Shown one piece after another: positions 1 to 11,830 of a stretch of 64,000 bases of DNA. The notes beneath the pieces were generated by a model, which was not told where the DNA came from, made no database searches, and was given only the letters and a program-made list of their open reading frames with translations. Each line of letters begins with the position of its first letter. Position 1 is the stretch's first letter. The stretch spans positions 170,414,447 through 170,478,446 of the forward strand of contig CANTUZ010000001.1 in NCBI GenBank assembly GCA_947846985.1, in the 5' to 3' direction. The position numbers were made by a program, and so were the translations under genes. The DNA is from Fratercula arctica. Taxonomy: Eukaryota > Chordata > Aves > Charadriiformes > Alcidae.

Positions 1-405
1 TAATTTCAGTTGAAATGCTATTTATTGTAACTGCAGATGTTTGGCTGCTTCTCCTGTTTACCAGGATGAACATTTTGCATATTAATTGAAACATACTATC
101 TGTCATTTCATTTTGTGCAATAAATTTGCATTTATTATTAATTTCTAAATTATAAATGCCAAGATTTAGCATGCAATAAGACATAGAAGCTTGCTAGAAA
201 GTGTTTTCTCTTTGCAAAATGCTATCAACACCTTAACAGCAGCCCGCAGATCCTCCATACAGCCCTCAATCTTACTTCACAATATTACCATGGAAAGAAA
301 ATTGTATCAGTACAAAATGAGGAGACCAAGGGTCTGACCAAAGTAAGGTGATGTTGGCCAGATCCATGACTTGCGCCCACATATGTTCTGTTGTAATTTT
401 CAGGC

Positions 406-420
406 TTTTTTTTTTTTTTT
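406..420 (+). repeat. T15 tract
   Basis: Homopolymer run of thymines after ttttcaggc. It has the form of a polypyrimidine tract but no exon was recognised beside it. Confidence 0.95.
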
Positions 421-1956
421 AACCTGAAATGACAGCTATATTAGAAGATAGGAGTAATCCCAATCAATATAAACAGTAGTACCATTTCCATCCTCCTCCT
501 GGAACAAAAGAATTTTCCCAGACTACCTTTTTTTCTTGTCCAGTTAGTAAAGTTATTTATATCCTTTCCCTGAAGGCATGCCTCCACCCAATGTTGAGCC
601 AGATTCAGTGGCTGGGCCTGTGACATTTGTCTAGGGCCCTTTGATAGATTCATGGTTAAAAACATCTTCTCGCGTTGTATCTCTTCCAGGCAGTTTTTAT
701 GTCATACAAGGCCTGGACAATGTCGTTTGGTAGAGCCCCAGCAATAAAGAGAATTGGATAAAATTTGGTTCAAATCAAAATATTGTGAAGAATTGATGTT
801 GCCTTTAAATTCCCAGCTTTGACGTTTGCCAGCTTTCTTCTTCTACCTGTTCCTTTCCCCCTTTTAAGAGACAAAACAGAAAACCAAGAGAGCCAGGGAA
901 AGAAGGGGAAAAAGACAAGAACATTTCTAAATCCTGAAACTTCCAGCCTGGCTAAGAGCCTGACATGCCTGAATGTTTCCACAACTTGGCTGCAGGTTAG
1001 TCCTTCATCTGTGCTTTAGCTTCAACCCTACTTCATCCGGTACAGAATAATGCTCAAAGATTACAACAAGGGCACCTCAAGACCCTTGTAAGACCCTAAA
1101 GGAGGTTTCAAATGTGCAAAAGGGTGTCTGGAACAAAGCTGCATCCCACAGATGACTCCAGGCTGCTCGTGGTTCATGAGCCCTGGCCCTGCGTGTGCTG
1201 TGGCACAGCCTGCTCAAATTGTGCGTGCTATGGCACAACTGAGAGACCCAGGTCTGAGAGCACATAGAGACAACATTTCAAGGTATGTACCATACCCAGA
1301 GCTTGCTGATGGGTTTGTTCGTTTGATTGGGTTTGGTTTTTTTTTGCAAAGAAAGTGTTCACAGTAGGGGAGAGATAAGGAAATATTCCCTTTACAGAAC
1401 CTGTAAGGAGGTTTTAGTGGAAGAAAGGAGTGTTTTTTCAGCACTTTTTTCTGCCCACAGACTGGGTATGCACAGGGTGTATCACATTGTGAGAGTTATA
1501 GGGGAAAAAAAAAGGTGTTTTGCCCCAGTACAGAGGTATAACTGGGAAGAAACTGCTCACATCAAGATACCTTCTGAGCAACAGCTGAAAATGAAAACTG
1601 ACCAAGAAGTCTTGTTTTATTCAAACCTATCACAAACATACAGGATCATGACTAGACGATAAATAGTCTAACCTGGATACAAAGCAAAATTATGTATGAT
1701 TGTTATTGCCTCTGTCTTTCAGAATACAAGCCAAAGTTCTTTAGAGCTTTCCACGTAACATTGTACAAGTCAATGCAAAAACACTGCTCTAAGGCACTGC
1801 AGTTACTTTTGATTAATAGGCTTAAATCAGGAAAAAAGCCCAAGTTTGGGAACATACAGTTATAATACAAGTACTCATTGTTAAATTCAACAAAGAGATT
1901 TTCGTAAAGAGAATTTTAATTCACTTTTAAATAAAATCACTTTTAAAATAATAATT

Positions 1957-1972
1957 AAAAAAAAAAAAAAAA
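1957..1972 (+). repeat. A16 tract
   Basis: Adenine run within an AT-rich stretch (ataataatta before it). No other structure is evident. Confidence 0.95.
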
Positions 1973-2349
1973 GATAGCAAGACTGTTCCTGTTAAGCTTC
2001 CCATTCAGACTTCTTCAGGTCTGCTACTGTTTAGGCAATGAATATTCATGAACATAAACATGATTTGTAACATCTGTATACCAGCGGTAGAGTGTTAGCA
2101 AGACATTTGCACTCCTTTGTTTGGGATATATACATGTACACAAAAAGAGAAGCTTTGCCTTGTGATCTTCTCCAGAGATGATTTCACAGTCCAAAGTCTG
2201 GCCTTAAAAAATTATAATGTATATCATATGATTCTACAGAAACAGAAATGGAAGCAGAGTGTCTCTTAGCCCACAGCCAAACCTTTCTACCTTGCCAGAA
2301 AACAGAAATAAAAGTTTAGCCTGCGAATCCCTTTAGCAGCCTTCACTCC

Positions 2350-2353
<4 letters not shown>

Positions 2354-2390
<37 letters not shown>
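2354..2390 (+). repeat. A37 homopolymer tract
   Basis: A run of 37 adenines, the longest homopolymer in the window, follows cactcctctt. An AATAAA hexamer lies at 2307-2312, about 40 bp upstream. It may be a simple-repeat expansion or the tail of a retroposed transcript. Confidence 0.97.
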
Positions 2391-2398
<8 letters not shown>

Positions 2399-5300
2399 AA
2401 AAGTAGACTGCATCTGGGTTTGTCAGTACATACAAAACACCGTCTTTTGAGTTAAAATTCCCTTTATAGATGTAATTTCTGTATTCCAGTTAGCCCAGCT
2501 GAGTTAGACGAGATGGCAGGGCTTGTCACATGAGAAAGTCACACTGATTTACTCAATCATTCGTTAACCCATGTGAAGTCTATTATTGCAGCTTCCCACT
2601 CCTTGTTTTGCTGCGTCTTAAATTAACTCAAAATTGTAAACTTAATTCACCATTTTAAATGAACTCCTATCCTTTTGTGACAGGTTCCCACAGGTTTAAA
2701 TTTGTACTTTCAGTTAAACTAAGAGCCTATCTAAACGGAAAGTTCCTCGAGGTAGAAATCTAATTTAAACCAATTAGTTAACAATAGCTAGGAAGCGTTG
2801 TGCAACCCTTCATGGTGTGAGGTGTGTTCTGTGATGAACAGTTCTAATAAAGCCTAAGAAAACAACCACCTGTGACCCGACTGCAGTATCTTTCTGGGCA
2901 TCTGGTTCCCAGCTAAACAAACCTCTTAGAAAGTTTTACCATCTAGATGATATCCTTCCCAAATGTAGGCATGCAGACACATACCGCAACATCTCATCTG
3001 CTGAAGAGTTATTTAAAGCTACCTGTCCAGAACAGCAGAACAGCATCTTGGCTTCAACACACTTCCTTACCTTCTGGTCACTTTGTTCCTCTGCAATGTT
3101 TACATGTAAAAAGCAGCATAAATAATTTTGATAATTCTTTTCCTCCAACTTACCACTTCTCAATTTTTCTTTTCTGGGCTATAATAGAGAGCAAAGAATT
3201 GCATAGTCATGTGACACCCAAGTTTCATAAATGGGAGTTAAATTGGTCGTGAGTGAGCTGCATGGCTCGGGTTCCTACCCTATATAGAATTCCTTACATA
3301 TAGGTCACCCTGCAGTTCAAAAGAAGATCTAATTTGTCTATTGACTTTTAGCAGTTCAGTGACTAACGTGAAGTGAGTCGGTACTTAATGGTCAGTCACT
3401 CAGCTGGTAATCTTTCCTGACTCAGAAGTGAGAGAGAACTCACAGATTCAGGATTCATGGAAACTGAAATGTACAGAGTTATAAAATACTGGTGGCAGAA
3501 GGCACAGAATTACAGAACAGTGAAATGCCTTTTATCACTTGCCTGTGTCGAATGCAATATAGTCTGTGATGCACCAAAAGGCTTCCATGAGCGATTTGAA
3601 GTTGTACTGCAAATGTATGTCCGTGAGATAAAAAGCAGTCTTCCTGTGGTTGTTTTGTTTGATTTTTTTAAACCAAGCTGTGCCTTGTGTTGTTGTGGTC
3701 TACTATGTGATTCTGCAGTCAGCATATCCAACAGTCTAACCAACTTCTTTGGAAGGAGAATTCTTTATTGAGCATTAGTCCTTAACTGGTATCTGAAGCA
3801 TTCCTCTTCTGGGATGAGGGCTGTTGCCGATGTGCTGAAAAATTCCATTAAAATTTTCATCTGTCATATTCCTAAATCTTAATCTGAGAAATTGTCACAT
3901 TCAGACTTCTCAGTCAGTGTAAAAACAGTCCATCTCAGTCTCTGTATAGATAAAGTAGGTAGGCTTGAGTGGAACATTACGTCTTTTTCTGGTCCTTAAG
4001 TGTTGCTACATACAAAATACAGATTCTTTGCTAGATACAACTACATGCTATGAACAGTCAAATGGCTCCAGTTATCCTACTGTGTCCACATTTCAGATTG
4101 ACTCAAACCTCCTCTTCTGGAAAGCCTGTAAAAGAAAGATTAATGGCAAATAGGAAGCTTTAGAAAACACAGACATCTGGAAGCAAAGATATCATAGTGG
4201 TGTAAGCCACAGTGGAATAAAACATTTGTTTAATTCAACCTTTATACTCAAAAGCCAGTCAATAGGGAAAGAGAGCCAACAATTTAATGGCACACATTTG
4301 TTTATGTAAGGTTTGCCGTGCAGAAGAGCCATCCAATTTAGTTTGCAAACTCTCCAAAACAGCAGGTGCTGGGTGTGCTGAGCTGTCAGAGCACCCAGTT
4401 CCTGGGGGTAAATACACGTCATCACTCACATAATCCTTGCACCTCTTTTCTCTGGCTGATGATCTTTGCCACCTGCATAAGCCCCTTGTTGCTCAGCCTC
4501 CTGCAGCAGTGCCAGGAAGGAAAACCAGCAGCACTGATTTCATAGGGATGGCCCACATCTACTCCCCACTCCTGCCCAACACAGATCCTACAGTGTATCT
4601 CGTCTGGATGTGCAGCTGCTGCACTATGGTGATAGCTGGCATAGGTTGTGGCAAAAATTCAAGTGTGGATATGCAGTAGTGTTAATATAAAAAGTTAGTA
4701 GTTTTGAATATTGTGAGCTGTTTTACTGGTGATGTTTACATTGTGCTGATTTTAATTTCCCACTCAGCAGGTTGAAATACTTTCTTCCAGACTGTCTTTC
4801 TCCTTAACCGTATAAGTCTGTTTCTAATTGAAGCTCGTATTAAAGTGATTTCTTTTCCTTAATGTCATTTCATGCAGTGCATTAGTATTCTCAAACATCT
4901 TTGCTTGTACAGTAGCGTTGTCAATAGGTAACAGAACAGCTATAAGGACAATATTTCTTAGCATCCCAGTTTGCAACCAGCATTACACCATAAGAGTAAT
5001 CTCCAAACTCATGTGCGTACTGAGTGATCCTTTAGCGAAGAACAGGTTGAGCTCAGTGTTTTGTAGACTTTCAAAAAATGAAAAGATTTTATCTAGTAGA
5101 CGACTTGGTAATAGAAAGTACATTAGAACATCAATAAATCACACTGATGGATGGAACCTTGTCATTTAACTTGTACTAAAGTTAAATCCAATTTAACTGT
5201 GTGTATAGACAAAGTTTGAGAGACCAGCTGTGAATCACCAAATACTGGTCACAATTCTGTAATGTAGCGAGTCACCTTCATTTACATTCAAGTCACTATG

Positions 5301-8300
5301 AGTCAAGAGTATTTAACTCTTTGCAGAATTGAATGATAAGATAAAGGATTATTATATTAGGAAAGAAAAGTAACTGTTGCATAATAACCAGATATAGGAG
5401 TTTCAGGGGTTTAAAATTCATGAGACTTTTCAAGAAGATTTCATACCGCTTTGCATCTTCACTATAACCCCTTTGATTAGGACATATTCCTATAAAAAAA
5501 ATCTTTATTTACTGTCAGAGAAATAAAAACACTCCTTTCCTAAATCCAAATCAAGGGTGAGGAACAGCAACTCTTTTAGTCATTGCTGCTGAGTACTATA
5601 AGATTATGGATCAAAAGATTACGGCCATTCTGGCATCTTTATATAACAAAATAGAGAAACAACTGTGGAGCAACTGTGGAGCTTGGTACAATAAATGAGC
5701 CAAAAAATCTCTTTGCAAGACATCTTTACATAGATGAAAGAACCACAGCAGAGTCTATTTCTTTTTGAGATGAAGACTGACAGACTAGAATCGCCCAAGG
5801 TTTCTTTTTGCAAAAGATGTCTGTCACACAGCAATCCTACAGCAGTCAGGGAGCATCAGCTCCAGTCTCATAAAGCCAATTGCAAGCTTATGATTAATTA
5901 AGCTAAACTGTAACATGTGTTTTCAGGTTGGGAGGGAGAGAGGGTACAAATACACAAAAAGAGGAAGGATGCAACAAAATTGCATAGGGGGAATGTTGGA
6001 TGGGCAGCAATTTTCTAGACTGAAGTTTGCAACAGAAGTTAGCGAATTTCCAGTCTGAGTGCAACGCAGACATAAAATCTCATTTCCTTTGTTCAGAATC
6101 CTCCCAGCTCATTGGACACTTTTCTTCCTATTAATTTAATTAGAAGGAAAAAAAATTAGACTACCAATAGCAATTAAACAGTTTAGCAACCTAAACAAGT
6201 TCTACTTTACCTGAGAGAATGAGATTTTTTTGTTCGAGAAAAATGTTTCATTCCAGAATATAACAGAAGCAGCAAGTGGTAAAAAATAACAAGGTTCAAA
6301 AAGTATTAGGACAGGCTGTAATTGATTTGTTATTTTACAGTGAGCAATGACAGGTTTCTCAAAAGCATTGAGAAATTCCCAGTAAATGAAAGCCAAGTAT
6401 CATGCACGCAGAAATGAATGTACCGTAACTTATACCTCTCAGTCACTACATGCTTCAAACCGTGGATGGAGTCAATTTAGCAGAATTTCTGAAAGATTGA
6501 AACAACACCTTCCTGAGACTTTATGTACACCGCACACTTCTAGGGTAGCACATGGTTCAATTATAAAATGTCTCGGTGTTACCCATTTCTTTGAGAAACA
6601 GCGCTAGAAGGAATGTGATACGTTTCCATTGCAAAGGCTTAAGAATCTCTTTGGTTTTTTTACTTTGCTGAAAGGCCAGTCCTCACCCTCACTGCGGGAC
6701 TGTGGGACCCAGCCTACAAGCAATGAGTTGCTGTCTCTTCTGGTGTCAAGCTGTCGAAAACCTTCTCTTGGAAGGAAGTCAAAAGTGCAATTGATAAATC
6801 AGATAATGTCATGATCTCAGTAGAAATGTTATTGCCAGTCTTCTCTGCTGAGTAAAAAGTCCAGTTTTACCTCCTTACACAAAGATATACTGAATAGATT
6901 CTCCCCTGCATAAACTGGTTTCTCACAGAAGTTCAGCTAAGACTGCCGTAAACTAGAAAAAGTAGCACATACATTCAGAAATTATTTTTAAATTTCCTCT
7001 TGCTTCATTCCCCTTCCCTTCTGTAACATTTCTATTTGCATGAAAGTCTTTTACCATCTCTTGAGAGCTATTCTTGGGCTTTATCTTTCCAGAAGTGCTT
7101 ATATCACATGCTAATTGGCTTAATTAACTACAAGTCATAGCTCCAACAAAAGCATTTCCTATCTAGTCAATGTGACCATTAAAAAGTGATTTGCATTACA
7201 TTTGGAGCAGCAGACATTTAGCTTGTGAAAAGGGCTAATGAAGCATGTGTTCTGGGCACACAAATCAGGTGCTAGAGGTGTAGAAAGCAATACACAATTC
7301 CTTTGCAGAAGCAATTTAAAAGATTTTAACTACTTGTTTTCCCATAAAGACTGACATAATTTTTTGCAATGATAAAATAATTAAGAAAAATGGAGAACAT
7401 CTTCCTCAAGCGATTTGACCATTAGAAGAAAACCCGCAGTCTTTATTTGTAGTAACTCACAGAAGTGATTCGGTGTATACTAGGCCAGAAAGATGCTCTG
7501 TAAATTATATTTTGAAAACAGAATTTGGCAGGGCAAGTGCAGCGTTCAAGTGTTGCTAATGACCTGCAGAGACAAATCTGCACAAACACAGGGCTCTGCT
7601 CTTACGTTCAGTAACGATGCAGCACTGCAGGCACCAAAAAAGGGCACCGTTTCAAGTGAAATTTAGGTCACATATAAGTGCCAATATACAAAAATATAAT
7701 CTTGTAAATCTCTACACAGCTGCTAACAGACCTTGGACTTGCTTAAGCTCTGTAGGCCCTCTTGTTTTCAACACAGACGTTCCATCGATATCTGTAGCTC
7801 TTATTCTTGGCATGTGCGTATGTATTTCATGTTGGCAGGGTTGAGCAGCATTGCCTGCGCCTGGTGCTAGGTCTAAATTAGGATTGGAGGGATGGGATTC
7901 AGAGCCCCTGCCCTAGGCTCCGGCACTGTCTGGGAGGTGTTCTCGGAGCACATCTGAAATGCTTGCATTCCACACAGCATGCAGGTGAAGCAGGAAACCC
8001 CTTCAGAATATGGCCAGGAGAAAGAAGTGTTTGATTGTCTCTCCCTCCTCTTCTCTTTTTGCTGTTGTTTTTTGGTTGCTGCAGCCCCGCAGATGTGAGA
8101 AAAGCTAGACTGAATTCTCCCCAGCTCCTGTGGGACTCAAGCGTTCTGGCCACTCACCTTACAAATGGAGACTGCTGTTTCTTCTTCACCTTAGCTTGTA
8201 TCTGACTTTGGAGTGATCCCTGCTTTGGGGGTTGACCTCCAGAGGTTCTAGCCTAAATTATTACATGATTATGTCATCTGCTACTTGCATTTTAAAAAAC

Positions 8301-9020
8301 AGCAGTAGCCCTTGCTAATTTTCTGCAAGAAAAACTGTACACCTATTTTGGGATGCATAACCATAATCAATAAGGGGTAAATATGAATAAAGAATAAGAA
8401 AGAATAAGGAAAGTAAATCCTGTCAGTGGAGTTTTCCCACTGGTGAGCTGTAGATTTTTCACTGTGTCTATGGGTGTATGATTCTGGCACCCCTTAACTT
8501 TCTCAGTTACTGCTTCGGCACCCAGACCTCCTAAATTTGTTCACGAGCCAAAATTTCAGTCCCTAAAATTCAGACATGACACCAAGAGGATTGCCTCTGA
8601 GCAAAGAGAACTCCAACTCTGGCTGCTCTGGTACCAGCTAATGCGGCTCCATTTCTCACAGAGATCCATTATTCAGCAAGTCCTTCTCTGATTTTGCAGT
8701 GGGGAAGTCTGGCAGAGTGCTCTTTCACTCCTGCCCCATTTCGAGCCGAGCAGCCAGCCGTGAACCAAGTCCCCGTGCCCAGAGGTTACGGTTCTGGTTA
8801 TAAAAGAGTTAACTGAAGTTTTAATTTTTCACCTCTCTTCTTCCCCAGTTGAACAGAAACTGAAAATCAACAACTGAAAATCATGTTAATCCAGCAGAAA
8901 ATTTCAAATTATTGTCCAGCCTACCTGTAAGCTATCAGCAGGGTGCAACTAGACTTGAGATCATGTCTTTATTAATAGGCGGCAGTAAGAGGATGTAGGT
9001 TCAAGCTAAACTCCTAACGA

Positions 9021-9440
9021 AGCAGCCCTGGCGCGGTGTTGGACTGTGCCAGCTGTGATGGTTTCAGGGGCTGTTCAGGGTGCCAGGGCGCAGTGGGACG
9101 CCTGGGATGCCAGGGTGCCAGGGCAGGGCCTGGTGCCGGGGCCTGTCCCAGCCCCAGCCAGGCTCAGGGCAGCCGGGGGGCACCAGGGCACCCCCAGCCC
9201 CGAGCCTTGGGCACCTCCATGGGGCTGAGGCCTGGACATGGGCCTGCGGGTGGGCCCGGCTTAGCCGGGCCCGTGGCCGGGCAGCGCAGGGCTGTGGGGA
9301 GCTGGAGACCAGCCCTGCTGCAGCGCCGGTGGGGCAGGGGCTGATGGCCCTGGGGAGCTGATGTGGGGTCCTGGGATGGGGACAGGGTGAGGGGAGCCCT
9401 GGGGAGTGCGTCAGGACCCTGTGGACCCTGAGACAGGGCC
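9021..9440. other. GC-rich, CpG-containing block with short repeats
   Basis: About 420 bp of markedly GC-rich sequence interrupts AT-rich surroundings. It contains about fifteen or more CpG pairs (for example cggcttagccgggcccgtgg) and repeated octamers tgccaggg at 9081, 9108 and 9116. Open frames occur in three overlapping frames here, but this follows from the lack of AT-rich stop codons; none encodes a recognised domain. It may be a decayed minisatellite, a small CpG island, or foreign repeat sequence. Confidence 0.6.
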
Positions 9441-9830
9441 ATGGACGATTCCAAATAGGAAAGGATGGGTTGAGGCTGTTTGTTTCAGAGCAGAAGAGAA
9501 GTTAGCCTGTGGCTACAGGCTTTGGAAACCTTCTACCCAGGCCTGAGCTCTCCCTTTTTGCTAGAATGAAAAATAAACATAGTTTGAGAGCTTATGTGGA
9601 CATGTCCTGTGACAACAGCTGTTGCCTGTTGTAAGTTTATCCTCTCATACGTACAAATGGATGATGTTGTCTTAATCATCTTTGGGCAATCCAAAGGTTT
9701 TTGCCCTGGGTCTCATAGCACCCTTAGGTCAGGGTCTTTAACAGTTTTTCTGACACATTATTCAGATGTGTCTCTTGCATAGCCACCTCGAACACCACGC
9801 TTTAATCCCTGCAGCTGTAGAGACCAGATT

Positions 9831-9890
9831 TCCACTTGGCCATCGGGCATTCCACTTGGCCGTTGGGCATTCCACTTGGCCAGTGTGGCA
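9831..9890 (+). repeat. Three tandem copies of a 20-bp unit
   Basis: Three consecutive 20-mers begin tccacttggc at 9831, 9851 and 9871. The second halves are catcgggcat, cgttgggcat and cagtgtggca. The first two differ at two positions; the third is more diverged. It lies about 400 bp from the GC-rich block, in another GC-elevated patch. Confidence 0.9.
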
Positions 9891-10139
9891 CAGCTGCAGC
9901 CTGGGGCTGGGGCTCCGAGTGCTGAGCGGGCACCGACTCCCCTGCTGACCCCCACATGCCGCTGGCAGCTACAGGAGAACGACGGCGCCTCACAGGGCCT
10001 TGCAAGGCTTTACCTTGTTCATTTGAGTGTGCTTTACCCTTCATTCTTTGCTTCTTTTCCTTATGCTCAATTTAAATTGGGGCGTTTTAGATCTGTATCT
10101 TTGGAACTGTCTGGAACAATACAGAGCTTCTGGTCTTAC

Positions 10140-10830
10140 TCACATGTTTATTTCTGCCAGCTGAGAGGTCTTGTGTGGATCCCTAACAGTAAGCAGAACT
10201 TTGCTGGAGGTGTGAACTGTCAGTTCTGCCAGACCTGGCATGTACTCCTTTGAGAAATACATTATCTCCTGGAAAGCACCCTTAAACTCTTCCTCAATAT
10301 TTTGTTTCTCTCCACAATGCATCTTCTCGAGAAGATAATTTAAAAAAAGGAAAATTTGGGTTTTTTTTTTTTCCAGAAATTGTGAAGTTCCCAGGTTATT
10401 TTTACCTGCATACTTAGTTTTCTTCCGTTCTTAATAGGGGAAGGATCATTCCTGTAAAAACCTGAATCTAACCATTTAACTTCTACTAACTGTGGCTTTC
10501 CTTTCAGTGATAATATCATGGTTTCTGGCAGCACATAGTTTTGTGCACCTGTGTCCAACTTAAAATGAAAAAATGTTTCGTTGGCTTTTTGACTGGTGGA
10601 TAATTCATTTTGTGTTGCAATGATGTCCAAAAATTCCTTTTTCTTCATTCTCTCTTCAGACTCTCCTGGCACTGGTAAACTCTTAGAAAGTGATGTAATT
10701 ACTTACAGTTACTTACTGCATTTTCTTCTGAAGGCTAGGCATTTTGTTTATTGCAATGCATGGAACTATTTCATGTATGCTGATTTTGATCTCCACATGC
10801 TTTCCTTCTCCCTTATTGCAGTAATTATGT
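10140..10830 (-). pseudogene. Ty3/Gypsy-type retrotransposon relic: protease and start of reverse transcriptase
   Basis: A minus-strand open stretch (10672 to 10340) contains FKLDTGAQNYVLP followed by KPQLVEVK. This is the retropepsin pattern of Gypsy-type pol, with the catalytic DTG codons at 10547-10555. A second open stretch (10322 to 10140) in another frame has EEEFKGAFQ, then an EY..., then SSKVLLTVRDPHKTSQLAEIN. This is the shape of the Gypsy linker before the reverse transcriptase (EEF..vF..., eYhi, HPPRKVPvAlRDklk.eLdrM). The two are out of frame with each other by about one indel. On the 5' side, 10,673-10,830 reads HNYCNKGEGKH, possibly a decayed zinc knuckle, with an in-frame stop. 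Reverse transcriptase palm motifs are not seen beyond 10,140. The element is broken and inactive. Confidence 0.62.
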
Positions 10831-11324
10831 TGGAGCCCCCAACATAAGAAGGACAGGGACCTGTTCGAGTGAGTCCAGAGGAGGGCCACAAAGATGATCA
10901 GGGGGCTGGAACACCTCCCGTAATATGACAGTCTGAGAGAGTTGGGGTTCTTCAGCCTGAAGAAGAGAAGGCTCCAGGGAGACCTTATAGCAGCCTTCCA
11001 GTATCTAAAGGGGCCCTACAGGAGAGATGGGGAGTGACTCTTTGTCAGGGAGTGTAGTGACAGGACAAGAGGTAACAGTTTTAAACTGGAAGAGGGTAGA
11101 TTTGGATATTAGGAAGAAATTCTGTACTGTGAGGGTGGTGAGGCACTGGAACAGGTTGCCCAGGGAAGTTGTGGCTGCCCCATCCCTGGAAGTGTTCAAG
11201 GCCAGGCTGGATGGGGCTTTGAGCAGCCTGGTCTACTGGGAGGTGTCCCTACCCATAGCAGGGGGGTTGGAAGTAGATGATCTTCAGGGTCCCTTCCATC
11301 CAACCCTAACCATTCTATGATTTT
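10830..11324 (+). mobile_element. CR1 LINE, 5'-truncated 3' end
   Basis: About 495 bp reads as the C-terminal end of the CR1 reverse transcriptase ORF and its 3' tail. Recognisable parts are the gagcccccaacataagaagg start, gtccagaggagggccac, a coding-like stretch with HWNRLPREVV, and the terminal attctatgatttt. It is 5'-truncated, as most bird CR1 copies are. It is well preserved compared with its surroundings and seems to sit inside a Gypsy-type relic on the opposite strand. Confidence 0.93.
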
Positions 11325-11830
11325 AATTCCTCTTCTTTTGCATCTTCTGCGTCAAAATTGTCTTTACTTCTTAGAAGTAAAAATTTGAGTAAACTTTTAA
11401 AGAGTTGAAACTGGATCTCCTTTTAATTACTGTCTTCTAATTCAGACTTCAAACATGATTTTCTCTGTAGAAACTTAACCTCCAAGGTTTGAAGTGTTTC
11501 ATCCGTCTGTAAATCAGAAAGTTTTGTATCTTCTCTTTTCATTCTGCGATTAAGAACACCTCTCATTTCATGTAACGTGGAGCAGAGCATTCCTCCATGT
11601 CTGTGGAAGAGTTTCAGAGCCTGCTTTCTGTGTGCCAATGTTTGCAAGGACAGTCAAGTTCTGTTCAAAGTACTCCACAACTCTCTATGGTTTCAGATAT
11701 TTTCAAATCATTGTATTTATTATTCAAGCATTTTTTTTCAGTGCTTCCCGCCTGGCATCCTGCATCAATTTGGAATCATAAGAATCAAAGTGCTTGACAA
11801 ATGTCTGGTTTAGGCTGTAATATCTCAGTC
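11325..11830 (-). pseudogene. Possible gag part of the same Gypsy-type relic
   Basis: On the far side of the CR1 insertion the minus strand reads, in several broken frames, QTFVKHFDSY, then VVEYFEQNLTVLANI, then VLNRRMKRED followed by TLQTLEVK. These resemble the Gypsy gag order (FdsYF.p..n, gEsve.f...L..LA..C, lr.rLLre..LtL..a). With the CR1 removed, the distance to the possible zinc knuckle is about 220 nt, as expected for that part of gag. Each match is weak on its own; the order and spacing make the case. Confidence 0.38.

Larger units (their letters stand above)
1..9020. other. Non-coding flanking DNA, no gene recognised
   Basis: AT-rich sequence with the homopolymer tracts listed and no recognisable exon, RNA gene or well-preserved repeat. 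Short open frames (the longest about 110 codons, at 1327-1662) match no family known to me and lack splice-linked partners. Confidence 0.6.

Noticed and set aside
726..780. tRNA-like A box (tggtagagccc) and B box (ggttcaaatc)
   Set aside because: The flanks do not form an acceptor stem and the A-to-B arrangement gives no cloverleaf; probably chance.
3457..3771. 104-codon open frame with many cysteines
   Set aside because: No family recognised and no supporting splice structure or neighbouring exon.
9036..9454. Overlapping open frames of 60-102 codons on both strands in the GC-rich block
   Set aside because: They overlap in several frames because GC-rich sequence has few stop codons. The translations are low-complexity G/A/P/R-rich text without a recognisable domain.
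11027..11320. 97-codon open frame containing RHWNRLPREVV
   Set aside because: This is the end of the CR1 reverse transcriptase ORF, not a host gene; covered by the CR1 feature.
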